From Opitutia bacterium (GTDB lineage: Bacteria; Verrucomicrobiota; Verrucomicrobiia; Opitutales; UBA953): a DNA stretch of 34,823 nucleotides. The notes beneath the pieces are model-generated. The model was not told where the DNA came from, did no database searches, and was given only the letters and a program-made list of their open reading frames with translations. The stretch is taken from assembly GCA_947455415.1 (NCBI GenBank), contig CANGNX010000005.1:1-34823 (forward strand), in the 5' to 3' direction. Both the position numbers and the translations under genes were made by a program. Of the stretch, positions 17,854 through 24,882 are shown piece after piece. The first letter of the stretch is position 1, and the number at the start of each line of letters is the position of its first letter.

Positions 17854-18933
17854 ATGGCGTACGACCTTCAAGATTTGCTGAAAGCCATGGTCGACAATGG
17901 CGGGTCCGACTTGCACTTACACGTCGGCGTTCCCCCCGCTCTACGCATCGCTGGTAAAATGGTTCAGGTTCAAGGTGCAGCGTTAACAGCTGTAGATACC
18001 GAAGCTATGGCGAAGACGATTATGCCTCCGATGCAAGCACAGCGACTTGAGCACGATGGTGGTTGCGACTTTGGTTTTAGGTATGGGCCTGGTGACCGTC
18101 GGTTTCGTGCTAATATTTTTCGGTCACAAGGCTCCCTTGGTTTAGTTTTACGACTGATCACCAACAAACTTTACACGCTCGATCAACTTCGTTTGCCCAA
18201 TACGATTAAATCTCTGCTTGGTCGTTCAGGTGGCCTAATTTTAGTCGCATGTCCGACTGGTTTTGGAAAGTCGACCACACTCGCGGCGATGATTGATTGG
18301 ATTAATAATAATGAGAGTGGCCACGTGATTACCTTAGAAGAGCCGATTGAGTTTATTCATGAACCGAAGAGGTGTGTCATTAGCCAACGCGAGGTTCTGA
18401 CGGATGTCCCCAGTTTTGCTGAAGGTATTCGGGCGGCTCTACGACAAGACCCTGATGTTATTCTGGTCGGCGAGATGCGGGATTTAGAAACCATCTCAGC
18501 TGCCGTGACTGCTGCCGAAACTGGGCACCTCGTGCTTGCCTCACTTCACACGACGGGCGCAGGCCGGACAGTAGATCGTATCATTGATGCTTTCCCGGAT
18601 AATGCGCGTGAACAGATTAGAACTCAGTTAGCAGCTTCTTTGGCGGCAATCATTTCTCAGGTTTTATTAAAAACCAAAGACGGACGTCGCGTAGCTGCAT
18701 TTGAAATCATGGTTCGTACGGATGGCATTGCTGCAAAAATCCGTGATAAAAAAACTTATCAAATCGCCTCAGATATTGAAACGGGAGTCGCTCGCGGCAT
18801 GCGCACCTTGGATTCAGATTTAATTACACTCTACAAGCAGGGTGAGATCGAAGAATCGGAGATCATGACTTATTGTCAGGACGTTGAAGCTATGAAAGCC
18901 CGCCTCAAGCTACACGGTAGTACCGTAAACTAA
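17854..18933 (+). CDS. pilT: PilT-like retraction ATPase with altered P-loop
   Basis: Pilus-retraction type ATPase, 359 residues, the usual PilT length. It has [12 protein letters not shown] (17-28), LEEPIEF (161-167), [17 protein letters not shown] (197-213), His box [21 protein letters not shown] near residue 222, and DRIIDAFP (241-248). Unusually, the Walker A motif is CPTGFGKS (133-140): the first Gly is Cys and the family Ser is Phe, while GK[ST] is kept. The C-terminal AIRNLIRE-type motif is also diverged ([13 protein letters not shown]). It may be slower, specialised, or a helper like PilU. It starts 5 bases after the pilB stop, so it is co-translated. Codon use looks slightly more AT-rich than its neighbours by eye. 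Confidence 0.85.
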   Translation: MAYDLQDLLKAMVDNGGSDLHLHVGVPPALRIAGKMVQVQGAALTAVDTEAMAKTIMPPMQAQRLEHDGGCDFGFRYGPGDRRFRANIFRSQGSLGLVLRLITNKLYTLDQLRLPNTIKSLLGRSGGLILVACPTGFGKSTTLAAMIDWINNNESGHVITLEEPIEFIHEPKRCVISQREVLTDVPSFAEGIRAALRQDPDVILVGEMRDLETISAAVTAAETGHLVLASLHTTGAGRTVDRIIDAFPDNAREQIRTQLAASLAAIISQVLLKTKDGRRVAAFEIMVRTDGIAAKIRDKKTYQIASDIETGVARGMRTLDSDLITLYKQGEIEESEIMTYCQDVEAMKARLKLHGSTVN

Positions 18934-18961
18934 TCCCAATCACTTTAATAAAAATCATACC

Positions 18962-20644
18962 ATGTTTGAAGACCACAGCGATATTATACGCGACATTGCC
19001 ATTGAAGTTGGCCTCTTGAATCAGACCCAAGCCGACGAGATATGGGAGTCGCACACGACGACAGGTAAATCCTTCGCTGACAGCTTAGTGGATGCAGGGT
19101 TGGCGGACCGTCCTGCTATTTTGCAAGCGATTGCGGATCACTTGGGCGTACAGTATTATTCAGCGATTCCCACGGCATCAGATGAAGAAGTAACTAAGAT
19201 TTTAAAAGCCCCCCAGGCACACAAGTATGCGGTGGTGCCCGTGGCGGACGAGGCAGGGAAGGTTACTCTGGTCTCCAAAGACCCCTTTAACTCGGCTACG
19301 GTTAACGAGCTCACCTTTATTTTAAAGCGAGATATCGAGTTAGCGGTCGCTGATCCGAGCATGGTCGATGCGGCGATTGTCCGTGTCTACGGCGAGCCCT
19401 CCGCGACCTCGATGGAGGATTTGCTCGGCGAGTTTGATCAACTCGGCACCGAAGCCACGAGCGAAGAAGACGCTGCGAAAGCCGCGAATCAGGCGCCAAT
19501 CATTCGCTTCGTGGACTTAGTTTTACAAGAAGCGGTGAAGGCCAAGGCCTCCGATATTCACTTTGAGCCTTTCGAAGATCAGTTCCGTATCCGCTATCGG
19601 ATTGACGGTTCGCTTTACGAAATGGCACCTCCGCCGAAGAACTTAGCCCCTGCCGTTACAGCGCGCGTGAAGGTGCTCTCTTCCTTGAACATTGCCGAAC
19701 GTCGCGTGCCGCAAGACGGACGGATTAAAACCACCATTGGTGGTCGGGCGATCGATTTACGTGTTTCGACTTTGCCCACACAGTTTGGTGAATCGCTCGT
19801 GTTGCGTATTTTGGATAAGACCGTCGTTAACCTAAGTCTCGATGCACTCTCCATGCAGGAGGACATCAAGGAAGGCATTCGTACGATGGTGAACCGTCCG
19901 AACGGTATCTTTATTGTAACTGGCCCAACGGGTTCAGGTAAAACCACCACGCTTTATTCGGCGTTACGTGAAGTGAATACGGAAGACGTGAAAATTTTAA
20001 CCGCCGAAGATCCGGTGGAATACGAAGTCGAAGGCATCATGCAGGTGCCAATCAATCACCAAGTCGGACTGACTTTCGCCGCCGCTTTGCGTTCCTTCCT
20101 TCGTCAAGATCCTGACACTATCATGGTGGGGGAAATTCGAGACATTGAGACCGCCCAAATTGCCGTCCAAGCTTCGCTAACGGGTCACGTGGTTTTATCC
20201 ACGCTGCACACCAACGATGCTCCGGGTGCGGTGACGCGTTTGATTGATATGGGGCTCGAGCCCTTCTTGATTTCCGCATCGCTGGAAGGTGTGTTAGCGC
20301 AGCGTCTGTTGCGTAAGATTTGTAAGTCGTGTCGCACTGCGTACGAGCCCGACAAAGAAGTCGTCAACATGCTCGACGTGGATGCGCTCGAAATCGCTAA
20401 TAAGAAGTTCTACTTCGGCAAGGGCTGTCCCGAGTGTAATCGCTCCGGCTACCGCGGCCGCCAAGGCCTCTTTGAGTTGATGACAATCAGTGATTCAATC
20501 CGAACACTGATTACGCAGCGTGCACCGACCTTGGTGCTGAAACAGAAGGCTATTGAAGTCGGCATGCGTCCCTTGCGTGATGACGGCCTGCGTTGTATCT
20601 TCGATGGTTTAACCACCATTGAAGAAGTTCTGAAATACACCTAA
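18962..20644 (+). CDS. Type IV pilus / type II secretion ATPase (PilB/GspE family), second copy
   Basis: A second PilB/GspE-type motor, 560 residues. It has an N-terminal MshEN-type domain (1-145), [20 protein letters not shown] (196-215), a canonical Walker A GPTGSGKT (321-328), EDPVEY (349-354), a canonical Walker B region [14 protein letters not shown] (381-394), His box [13 protein letters not shown] (407-419) and zinc cysteines 454, 457, 489 and 492. It differs widely from the first copy outside these motifs, so this is not a recent duplication. With pilC right after it (22 bases), this may be the partner of that platform protein, while the first copy serves another machine. Which is the true PilB is open. 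Confidence 0.87.
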   Translation: MFEDHSDIIRDIAIEVGLLNQTQADEIWESHTTTGKSFADSLVDAGLADRPAILQAIADHLGVQYYSAIPTASDEEVTKILKAPQAHKYAVVPVADEAGKVTLVSKDPFNSATVNELTFILKRDIELAVADPSMVDAAIVRVYGEPSATSMEDLLGEFDQLGTEATSEEDAAKAANQAPIIRFVDLVLQEAVKAKASDIHFEPFEDQFRIRYRIDGSLYEMAPPPKNLAPAVTARVKVLSSLNIAERRVPQDGRIKTTIGGRAIDLRVSTLPTQFGESLVLRILDKTVVNLSLDALSMQEDIKEGIRTMVNRPNGIFIVTGPTGSGKTTTLYSALREVNTEDVKILTAEDPVEYEVEGIMQVPINHQVGLTFAAALRSFLRQDPDTIMVGEIRDIETAQIAVQASLTGHVVLSTLHTNDAPGAVTRLIDMGLEPFLISASLEGVLAQRLLRKICKSCRTAYEPDKEVVNMLDVDALEIANKKFYFGKGCPECNRSGYRGRQGLFELMTISDSIRTLITQRAPTLVLKQKAIEVGMRPLRDDGLRCIFDGLTTIEEVLKYT

Positions 20645-20666
20645 TTCTTTTACCCCACACATTCCC

Positions 20667-21917
20667 ATGCCCGAATATAAGTATAACGCGATTGATCGCA
20701 ATGGCGCTCAAGCCTCAGGTAAGATCGAGGCCGCCAGCGATGAGCAGGCCCGTCAGAAGCTCATGGCCAAAGGCCTGATGGTGACGACCTTGGCCGCCGA
20801 TGGTGGCGCCGCGAAGGCCGCCGCAGTGGTTTCGGCTCCTAAGAAATCGGGTTTCAGTTTGAGCTTTGGGGCGAAAGTTAAGCCCGACGAAGTCACAATC
20901 ATGACCCGTCAGTTGGCCACGCTGATTGTGGCGGGGTTGCCTCTGTTGCGGGCCCTGGAATTGATTCACCGTCAGGAGCGTAATCCTTACTTCAAAGAAA
21001 TTTTAGGTAATATTGCCGAGAGTGTTTCCCAAGGTAATAACTTGTCCGAGGCATTGCAGTCACACCCCAAGGTTTTTGACCGACTGTACGTGAATATGAT
21101 TAAGGCCGGTGAAGCCGGTGGTGTTTTAGATAAGGTCTTGGATCGTCTGGCCAAATTCCGTGAAAAAGCCCAACGCATTCAAAAGAAGGTGAAGTCGGCA
21201 ATGGTTTATCCTGGTGTCGTCGTGACGGTGGCGGTCGTGATTGTTTATATTCTGATGGTGAAGGTCGTGCCTTCGTTCCAAAAGCTCTTAGACGGACAGA
21301 AAACTCAGATGCCTCCGCTGACGCAGTTTGTCGTGGGTATTTCGAAGGCTTTAACCGAATTTTGGTACGTCACTCCGTTTGTGATTTTCGGCGTTTATTT
21401 CTTTCTCAAAACCTGGCTGGCAACCGAGAAGGGTAAGGCTATTTTTGACAAAATTATCTTCAAGTTACCAAAAGTCGGTGGCTTCGTGCAGATTGTCTCG
21501 GTTTCACGTTTTGCCCGCACCTTCGGAACCTTGATGTCATCTGGTGTTCCCATTTTACAGGCTATTACGATTACGCGTGATACCTTGGACAATGTAGTCA
21601 TCGCGAACTCCTTGGAACTCGTGCATGATCGTGTGCGCGATGGTGAGCCGCTTTCGGTACCACTGGAACAAACCGGAGTTTTTCCACAAATGGTTACTTC
21701 CATGATTCAAGTCGGCGAAGAAACCGGACAGCTGCCTGAGATGTTGAACCGCGTGGCGGATATTTATGACGAAGAAGTGGACAACGCGGTGACGGCGCTG
21801 ACTTCGATTATCGAGCCCGTACTCATCGTCTTCCTCGCCGTCGTGGTTGGTGCCATCGTTTTGGCGATGTTCTTACCGTTGATTGCGCTGATCACCAAGA
21901 TGACGGGCGGGGCGTAA
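20667..21917 (+). CDS. pilC: Type IV pilus / type II secretion inner-membrane platform protein (PilC/GspF family)
   Basis: Polytopic inner-membrane protein that couples the motor ATPases to the pilus base. The 416-residue protein has an N-terminal cytoplasmic segment starting MPEYKYNAIDRNG, two repeated GspF domains (about 76-198 and 278-400), and three transmembrane segments near 179-200, 225-243 and 379-411. The motifs QLATLIVAGLPLLRALE and AGEAGGVLDKVLDRLA of repeat 1 match GEETGQLPEMLNRVADIY of repeat 2. It is last in the four-gene operon, with tandem terminators after it. Pilins, PilD, PilMNOP and the secretin are absent from this window. Confidence 0.92.
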   Translation: MPEYKYNAIDRNGAQASGKIEAASDEQARQKLMAKGLMVTTLAADGGAAKAAAVVSAPKKSGFSLSFGAKVKPDEVTIMTRQLATLIVAGLPLLRALELIHRQERNPYFKEILGNIAESVSQGNNLSEALQSHPKVFDRLYVNMIKAGEAGGVLDKVLDRLAKFREKAQRIQKKVKSAMVYPGVVVTVAVVIVYILMVKVVPSFQKLLDGQKTQMPPLTQFVVGISKALTEFWYVTPFVIFGVYFFLKTWLATEKGKAIFDKIIFKLPKVGGFVQIVSVSRFARTFGTLMSSGVPILQAITITRDTLDNVVIANSLELVHDRVRDGEPLSVPLEQTGVFPQMVTSMIQVGEETGQLPEMLNRVADIYDEEVDNAVTALTSIIEPVLIVFLAVVVGAIVLAMFLPLIALITKMTGGA

Positions 21918-21936
21918 TTCGTTCCGACCTGTTCGC

Positions 21937-21967
21937 AAAAAGCCCGACGGTACCGTCGGGCTTTTTT
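21937..21967 (+). terminator. First terminator after pilC
   Basis: AGCCCGACG (21941-21949) and CGTCGGGCT (21954-21962) form a perfect 9-pair stem with loop GTAC, flanked by AAAA before and TTTTT after. It lies about 20 bases after the pilC stop and could work in both directions. Confidence 0.93.
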
Positions 21968-21994
21968 GTGTCCCATCGTAAGGGCCCAAAAAGG

Positions 21995-22033
21995 AGCCGG
22001 CTTACGTACCCCTACGTAAGCCGGCTGTTTTTT
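21995..22033 (+). terminator. Second, tandem terminator after pilC
   Basis: A perfect 14-pair stem (21995-22008 with 22013-22026) with loop CCCC, then G and TTTTTT. Read on the minus strand the stem is followed by CCTTTTT, so it may also stop leftward transcription from the tRNA-Met gene. It follows the first terminator by only 27 bases. Confidence 0.93.
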
Positions 22034-22175
22034 ACTATTTTAACTTACTTACCCCATTGCCCCGTAGGACAAATTGATGTGATTAACAGAAAGTACTTAG
22101 GGTGTATTTGCAAGGAATATTGGATAATTCACAGGCGTTACTTATGTAAGTAACTGATATTAAATAACTTAAAAT
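22034..22175. other. AT-rich non-coding spacer
   Basis: No gene recognised. The stretch is visibly richer in A and T than its surroundings. It holds an inverted repeat, GTTACTTA-TG-TAAGTAAC (22137-22154), which has no T-run on either strand and is not a clear terminator. On the minus strand this is the 3' side of the tRNA-Met gene, so it may hold its trailer. Confidence 0.5.
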
Positions 22176-22253
22176 TGGGTGCAGGGGTAGGATTTGAACC
22201 TACGACCTTCAGGTTATGAGCCTGACGAGCTAACCGGGCTGCTCCACCCTGCA
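22176..22253 (-). tRNA. Initiator-type tRNA-Met (anticodon CAT)
   Basis: Read on the minus strand, 78 bases with CCA encoded. Acceptor TGCAGGG/CCCTGCA, D-arm GAGC...GCTC giving A11:U24 (the initiator orientation), anticodon stem TCAGG/CCTGA with loop CTCATAA (anticodon CAT), T-arm GTAGG-TTCAAAT-CCTAC. The D-arm and AGCTCGTC segment match bacterial tRNA-fMet rather than elongator Met or Ile2. Odd points: position 1:72 is a U-A pair rather than the C-A mismatch usual in bacteria, the discriminator is C73 rather than A73, and the anticodon stem begins A-U before two G-C pairs instead of three G-C pairs. Confidence 0.88.
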
Positions 22254-22425
22254 ATAAGTGGGAAGTGGAGAAGAAGGGCGGATGGCACGACTCGCAAGAT
22301 ATTTTTTTAGCGTAATAAGTTAATTCCCTGAGCAGTAGGGTGGACGGGCGTCTAGGGCTATAGGGTGAGGTTAAAATGAGCGAACCCTCGCTTGTTTGTT
22401 TCAATGCAGAGCTAAAATCAGCCCC
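22254..22425. other. Non-coding region between tRNA-Met and the VWA-like gene
   Basis: It must hold the leftward promoter of the tRNA gene and the rightward promoter of the VWA-like operon. I see a T-run (about 22301-22308), three TAGGG copies in the middle part (the last two 8 bases apart), and a small stem AGCGA/TCGCT followed by TGTTTGTTT shortly before the VWA-like start. None of these is a confident promoter. The frame of the VWA-like gene is open back to a TTG at 22396. Confidence 0.4.
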
Positions 22426-23490
22426 ATGCCTGGGCGACACACTTTATTTTCCCGTCAAGTGGGCCAACGCTCCTGGCGCGGCCTGATTATATCAGTTGGG
22501 GTACACGGTTTACTCGCGTGGTTGGCCTGCTGGATTATTTTTCGCATACCACCTGCAGCCGTTAAGCAACACGATGAAGTTTTTGTGGTGGCGGGAGGCG
22601 GTGCGAGTGCCCCACCAGCCGCACCATCTTATGCGGCGAGTCAGGCCCAGCGGGTGGATCGAATCTCGCCGCAACGATTGTCGGTAGAAAGTGCCAGCAC
22701 ATCGGTCGCCATTCCTGAGTTGTCCAAATCTACTGAGGGGGCTGCGACTGGTCTAGGTGTGGCGGGGCTGGGTCAAGGACTCGGCAGTGGGTTAGGTGGA
22801 TTAAAGGGCGTCGGCAGTGGCTTGGGAAGCAGTGCGGGGTACGTCGGTAAGTGTGTGATGGGTGCGATGATTAAAGCCCAGAAGGTAGCGGTCTACTTGG
22901 ACTGTTCGGGCTCGATGCGGCCCTACTTAGCACGCGTCACCGCGGAGATTAAAAAGCAGTACCCCACGGCGGATGTTTTTCGCTTTGATGGTGCACGTGT
23001 GGTGGCTCTCGGTGATGAAATTATTTTCGGCAGAAATTTCCGCGGCGAAGCACCGAAGCTAACGGAGGCACCGACGCAGACCATAGAGAATGAATTAACT
23101 GCAGAGGGGAGACAATTATTGGTGAGAATTCGTAGTGCCTGCGAGAAGGGTTCGCTCGGTGCGTGGATTGATCGTATGCTTGGTGAGCCTTACGACGCCT
23201 TAGTGGTGTTTTCCGATTTTATGGACGGGGTTCGGGTTTATGAATCGCATAAGACGAACGGGTTTACCCAGGTTTATTCCGATAGTGCCTACCATAAAGT
23301 TGGGCAGAAGCTCCCCGCTGGCGCCTGGCAACGTCGATGGCTGGAGGTGTTTAAGGGAAGTGCCACATCGCGGGGCCTGAAGGTTTACCTGTTTACCATC
23401 GATAAGCCACCACAGGGCTTTTTACAGGCCTGCGTTGAGGCCTCAGGCGGTTCGTCGGCGAACGTCGGCTGGCTGCGGCAAACAAGGTAG
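22426..23490 (+). CDS. Membrane-anchored VWA-like protein with a glycine-rich linker
   Basis: A 354-residue protein with a basic N-terminus and a single transmembrane segment (about 18-40, IISVGVHGLLAWLACWIIF), in the manner of TonB-like anchors. An Ala/Pro/Ser-rich stretch follows, then a Gly-Leu-rich low-complexity linker (about 109-138), and then a domain beginning KVAVYLDCSGSM near residue 153. DCSGS (159-163) fits the MIDAS metal motif DxSxS of von Willebrand factor A domains. LVVFSDFMDGV near residue 255 fits a later strand of the same fold. The C-terminal domain should lie in the periplasm if the topology is N-in. Substrate or partner unknown. I chose the ATG at 22426; a TTG at 22396 adds 10 residues. 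First of three plus-strand genes. Confidence 0.75.
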   Translation: MPGRHTLFSRQVGQRSWRGLIISVGVHGLLAWLACWIIFRIPPAAVKQHDEVFVVAGGGASAPPAAPSYAASQAQRVDRISPQRLSVESASTSVAIPELSKSTEGAATGLGVAGLGQGLGSGLGGLKGVGSGLGSSAGYVGKCVMGAMIKAQKVAVYLDCSGSMRPYLARVTAEIKKQYPTADVFRFDGARVVALGDEIIFGRNFRGEAPKLTEAPTQTIENELTAEGRQLLVRIRSACEKGSLGAWIDRMLGEPYDALVVFSDFMDGVRVYESHKTNGFTQVYSDSAYHKVGQKLPAGAWQRRWLEVFKGSATSRGLKVYLFTIDKPPQGFLQACVEASGGSSANVGWLRQTR

Positions 23491-23538
23491 CGTTTGCCTT
23501 GGCGATTGCACCCGACGGAGAGATGGCTTGGATGGGGT

Positions 23539-23970
23539 ATGGCCACGTTTCAAGCAGAGCACCGCGCCCAGTTCTCGGATACGGATGCCGCGGGCATTGT
23601 GCATTTCTCGACGATCTTTTTCTGGGTCGAAGCGACGGAAGAGGCACTCTTTCGTGCGCTCAAATTGCCATTTCTTAAATTCGACGGAAATAAATTAAGC
23701 GGCTTCCCGCGGGTGCGAGTAGAGTGCGATTACTTATCGCCCGTGTATCGGGATGAGTTGGTGGTGGTGACGCTCAGCCCTCAGGAGATTGGAGACAAGA
23801 AGCTGGTTTGGGGGTTCAAGGCACAGGTGGGGAATCGTCCAGTGGCTCAGGGTGCCTTGACTACGGTCTATGCGTGGCGCGAAGGGCAGGGTGCGATGAT
23901 GGCGGCGTTGGTTCCGCTTGAAGTGAAGCAGGCCCTCGAGGATTTTTTTGGTAAAACTTCTCAAGCGTAA
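23539..23970 (+). CDS. Hotdog-fold acyl-CoA thioesterase (YbgC / 4-hydroxybenzoyl-CoA type)
   Basis: A 143-residue protein with the signature QFSDTDAAGIVHFSTIFFW (residues 11-29). Asp16 matches the catalytic Asp of the 4HBT family (TDxxGxVxxxxYL pattern). The length and single-domain layout match YbgC-like and 1,4-dihydroxy-2-naphthoyl-CoA thioesterases. The acyl substrate cannot be told from sequence. The frame is open back to a TTG at 23494, but homology begins only at the ATG at 23539, which follows GATGGGGT. It lies 48 bases after the VWA-like gene and 8 bases before the ApbE-like gene. Confidence 0.82.
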   Translation: MATFQAEHRAQFSDTDAAGIVHFSTIFFWVEATEEALFRALKLPFLKFDGNKLSGFPRVRVECDYLSPVYRDELVVVTLSPQEIGDKKLVWGFKAQVGNRPVAQGALTTVYAWREGQGAMMAALVPLEVKQALEDFFGKTSQA

Positions 23971-23978
23971 AGTTGGGG

Positions 23979-24875
23979 ATGACTGAGTTACCGCGGATTC
24001 ATAATTTTTCGCATCATGCCATGGGCGTGACCTTTTGGGTGCGCGTGGCAGAAGAGGATTTCATTTTTGCTCAACGTGCAGTCGAAGCCGCTTTTTTTTA
24101 TTTAGATGAATTGAGCCGCGAAATGGGTTGGGCCGATGGCGATTGGTCGGCCGGTCAGATGGCCTTGGTAAATCGGTTACCTGGCGGCGAAATGATGGCG
24201 GTGAGCCAAAGTTTTGCCGATTTATGGCTGGCGGCCGAAGCCTATCGTGCGGAATCGCAAGGGGCCTTTGATGTTAGGGCCGGAGGGCTTTTTAATTATT
24301 GGAGACACAGGTCGCCTGCTTCTTTTAGTCCCGATGACACCGCATGGTTGGCGGCGATGGATGCTTTCAAGGCTTCGTCTTATCGCCTAGAGGGTCTCGA
24401 GTTTCACGCGGTGCATTCCGGTGCCACGATAGATTTCCGGTCGATAATCTGTGGCTACGCCGTGGATCGTATGTCGGAGATTCTGGAATCAACTTGGGGT
24501 ATTCATCGAGCACTCATTATGGCAGGCGGTGCGGTCATGCGTGCCCTTGATCCGCCTGGAGAAACGGCTGGTTGGCGAATTGCGATTGGAACTCGGGCAG
24601 AATTATTGCTCTGCCGTTCAGCTTTGAGCAGTCGTGTAAAGTCAGCCACTGGCCCGGTGTTACTGGATGCTCGTATCGGTGAGCTCGGTCGTGAGGAAGG
24701 CATCGTACGCGCTTTAGCGTCCACGGCTCAAGAGGCACAATACCTTTCGTTAATGGGTTTAGTTTTAGATGAAGCCGAGGTGCGACTTTTATTGGGTGAA
24801 AACGGCCAGCGTGGCCTTTGGCTCACGAATGACCAGCGTCTCGGTGTTCTCCACGCCTTGCCCCGCTTTGTTTAA
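23979..24875 (+). CDS. ApbE-like protein (FAD:protein FMN transferase family), probably degenerate
   Basis: A 298-residue protein with the ApbE layout but altered key residues. The N-terminal MGV (15-17) stands where the family has MGT. QGAFDVRAGGLFNYWR (94-109) matches the S-GAFD-P-L-W segment. IDFRSIICGYAVDR (151-164) aligns with DLGGIAKGYAVDR but has lost the paired Gly and the Lys (Cys158 there). ALIMAGGAVMRA (178-189) matches NAGGD. The usual HIIDPRTG is replaced by PVLLDARIG, so the conserved His is gone. There is no lipoprotein signal, so it is probably cytoplasmic. It may be a pseudoenzyme or have a changed activity. Start is the ATG at 23979; a TTG two codons earlier is in frame. It converges with the next gene, 7 bases apart. 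Confidence 0.7.
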   Translation: MTELPRIHNFSHHAMGVTFWVRVAEEDFIFAQRAVEAAFFYLDELSREMGWADGDWSAGQMALVNRLPGGEMMAVSQSFADLWLAAEAYRAESQGAFDVRAGGLFNYWRHRSPASFSPDDTAWLAAMDAFKASSYRLEGLEFHAVHSGATIDFRSIICGYAVDRMSEILESTWGIHRALIMAGGAVMRALDPPGETAGWRIAIGTRAELLLCRSALSSRVKSATGPVLLDARIGELGREEGIVRALASTAQEAQYLSLMGLVLDEAEVRLLLGENGQRGLWLTNDQRLGVLHALPRFV

Positions 24876-24882
24876 GTCCCGC

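Noticed and set aside
22137-22154. GTTACTTA-TG-TAAGTAAC inverted repeat as a tRNA terminator
   Set aside because: The stem is AT-rich with a 2-base loop and there is no T-run on the minus strand after it, so it does not qualify as an intrinsic terminator.
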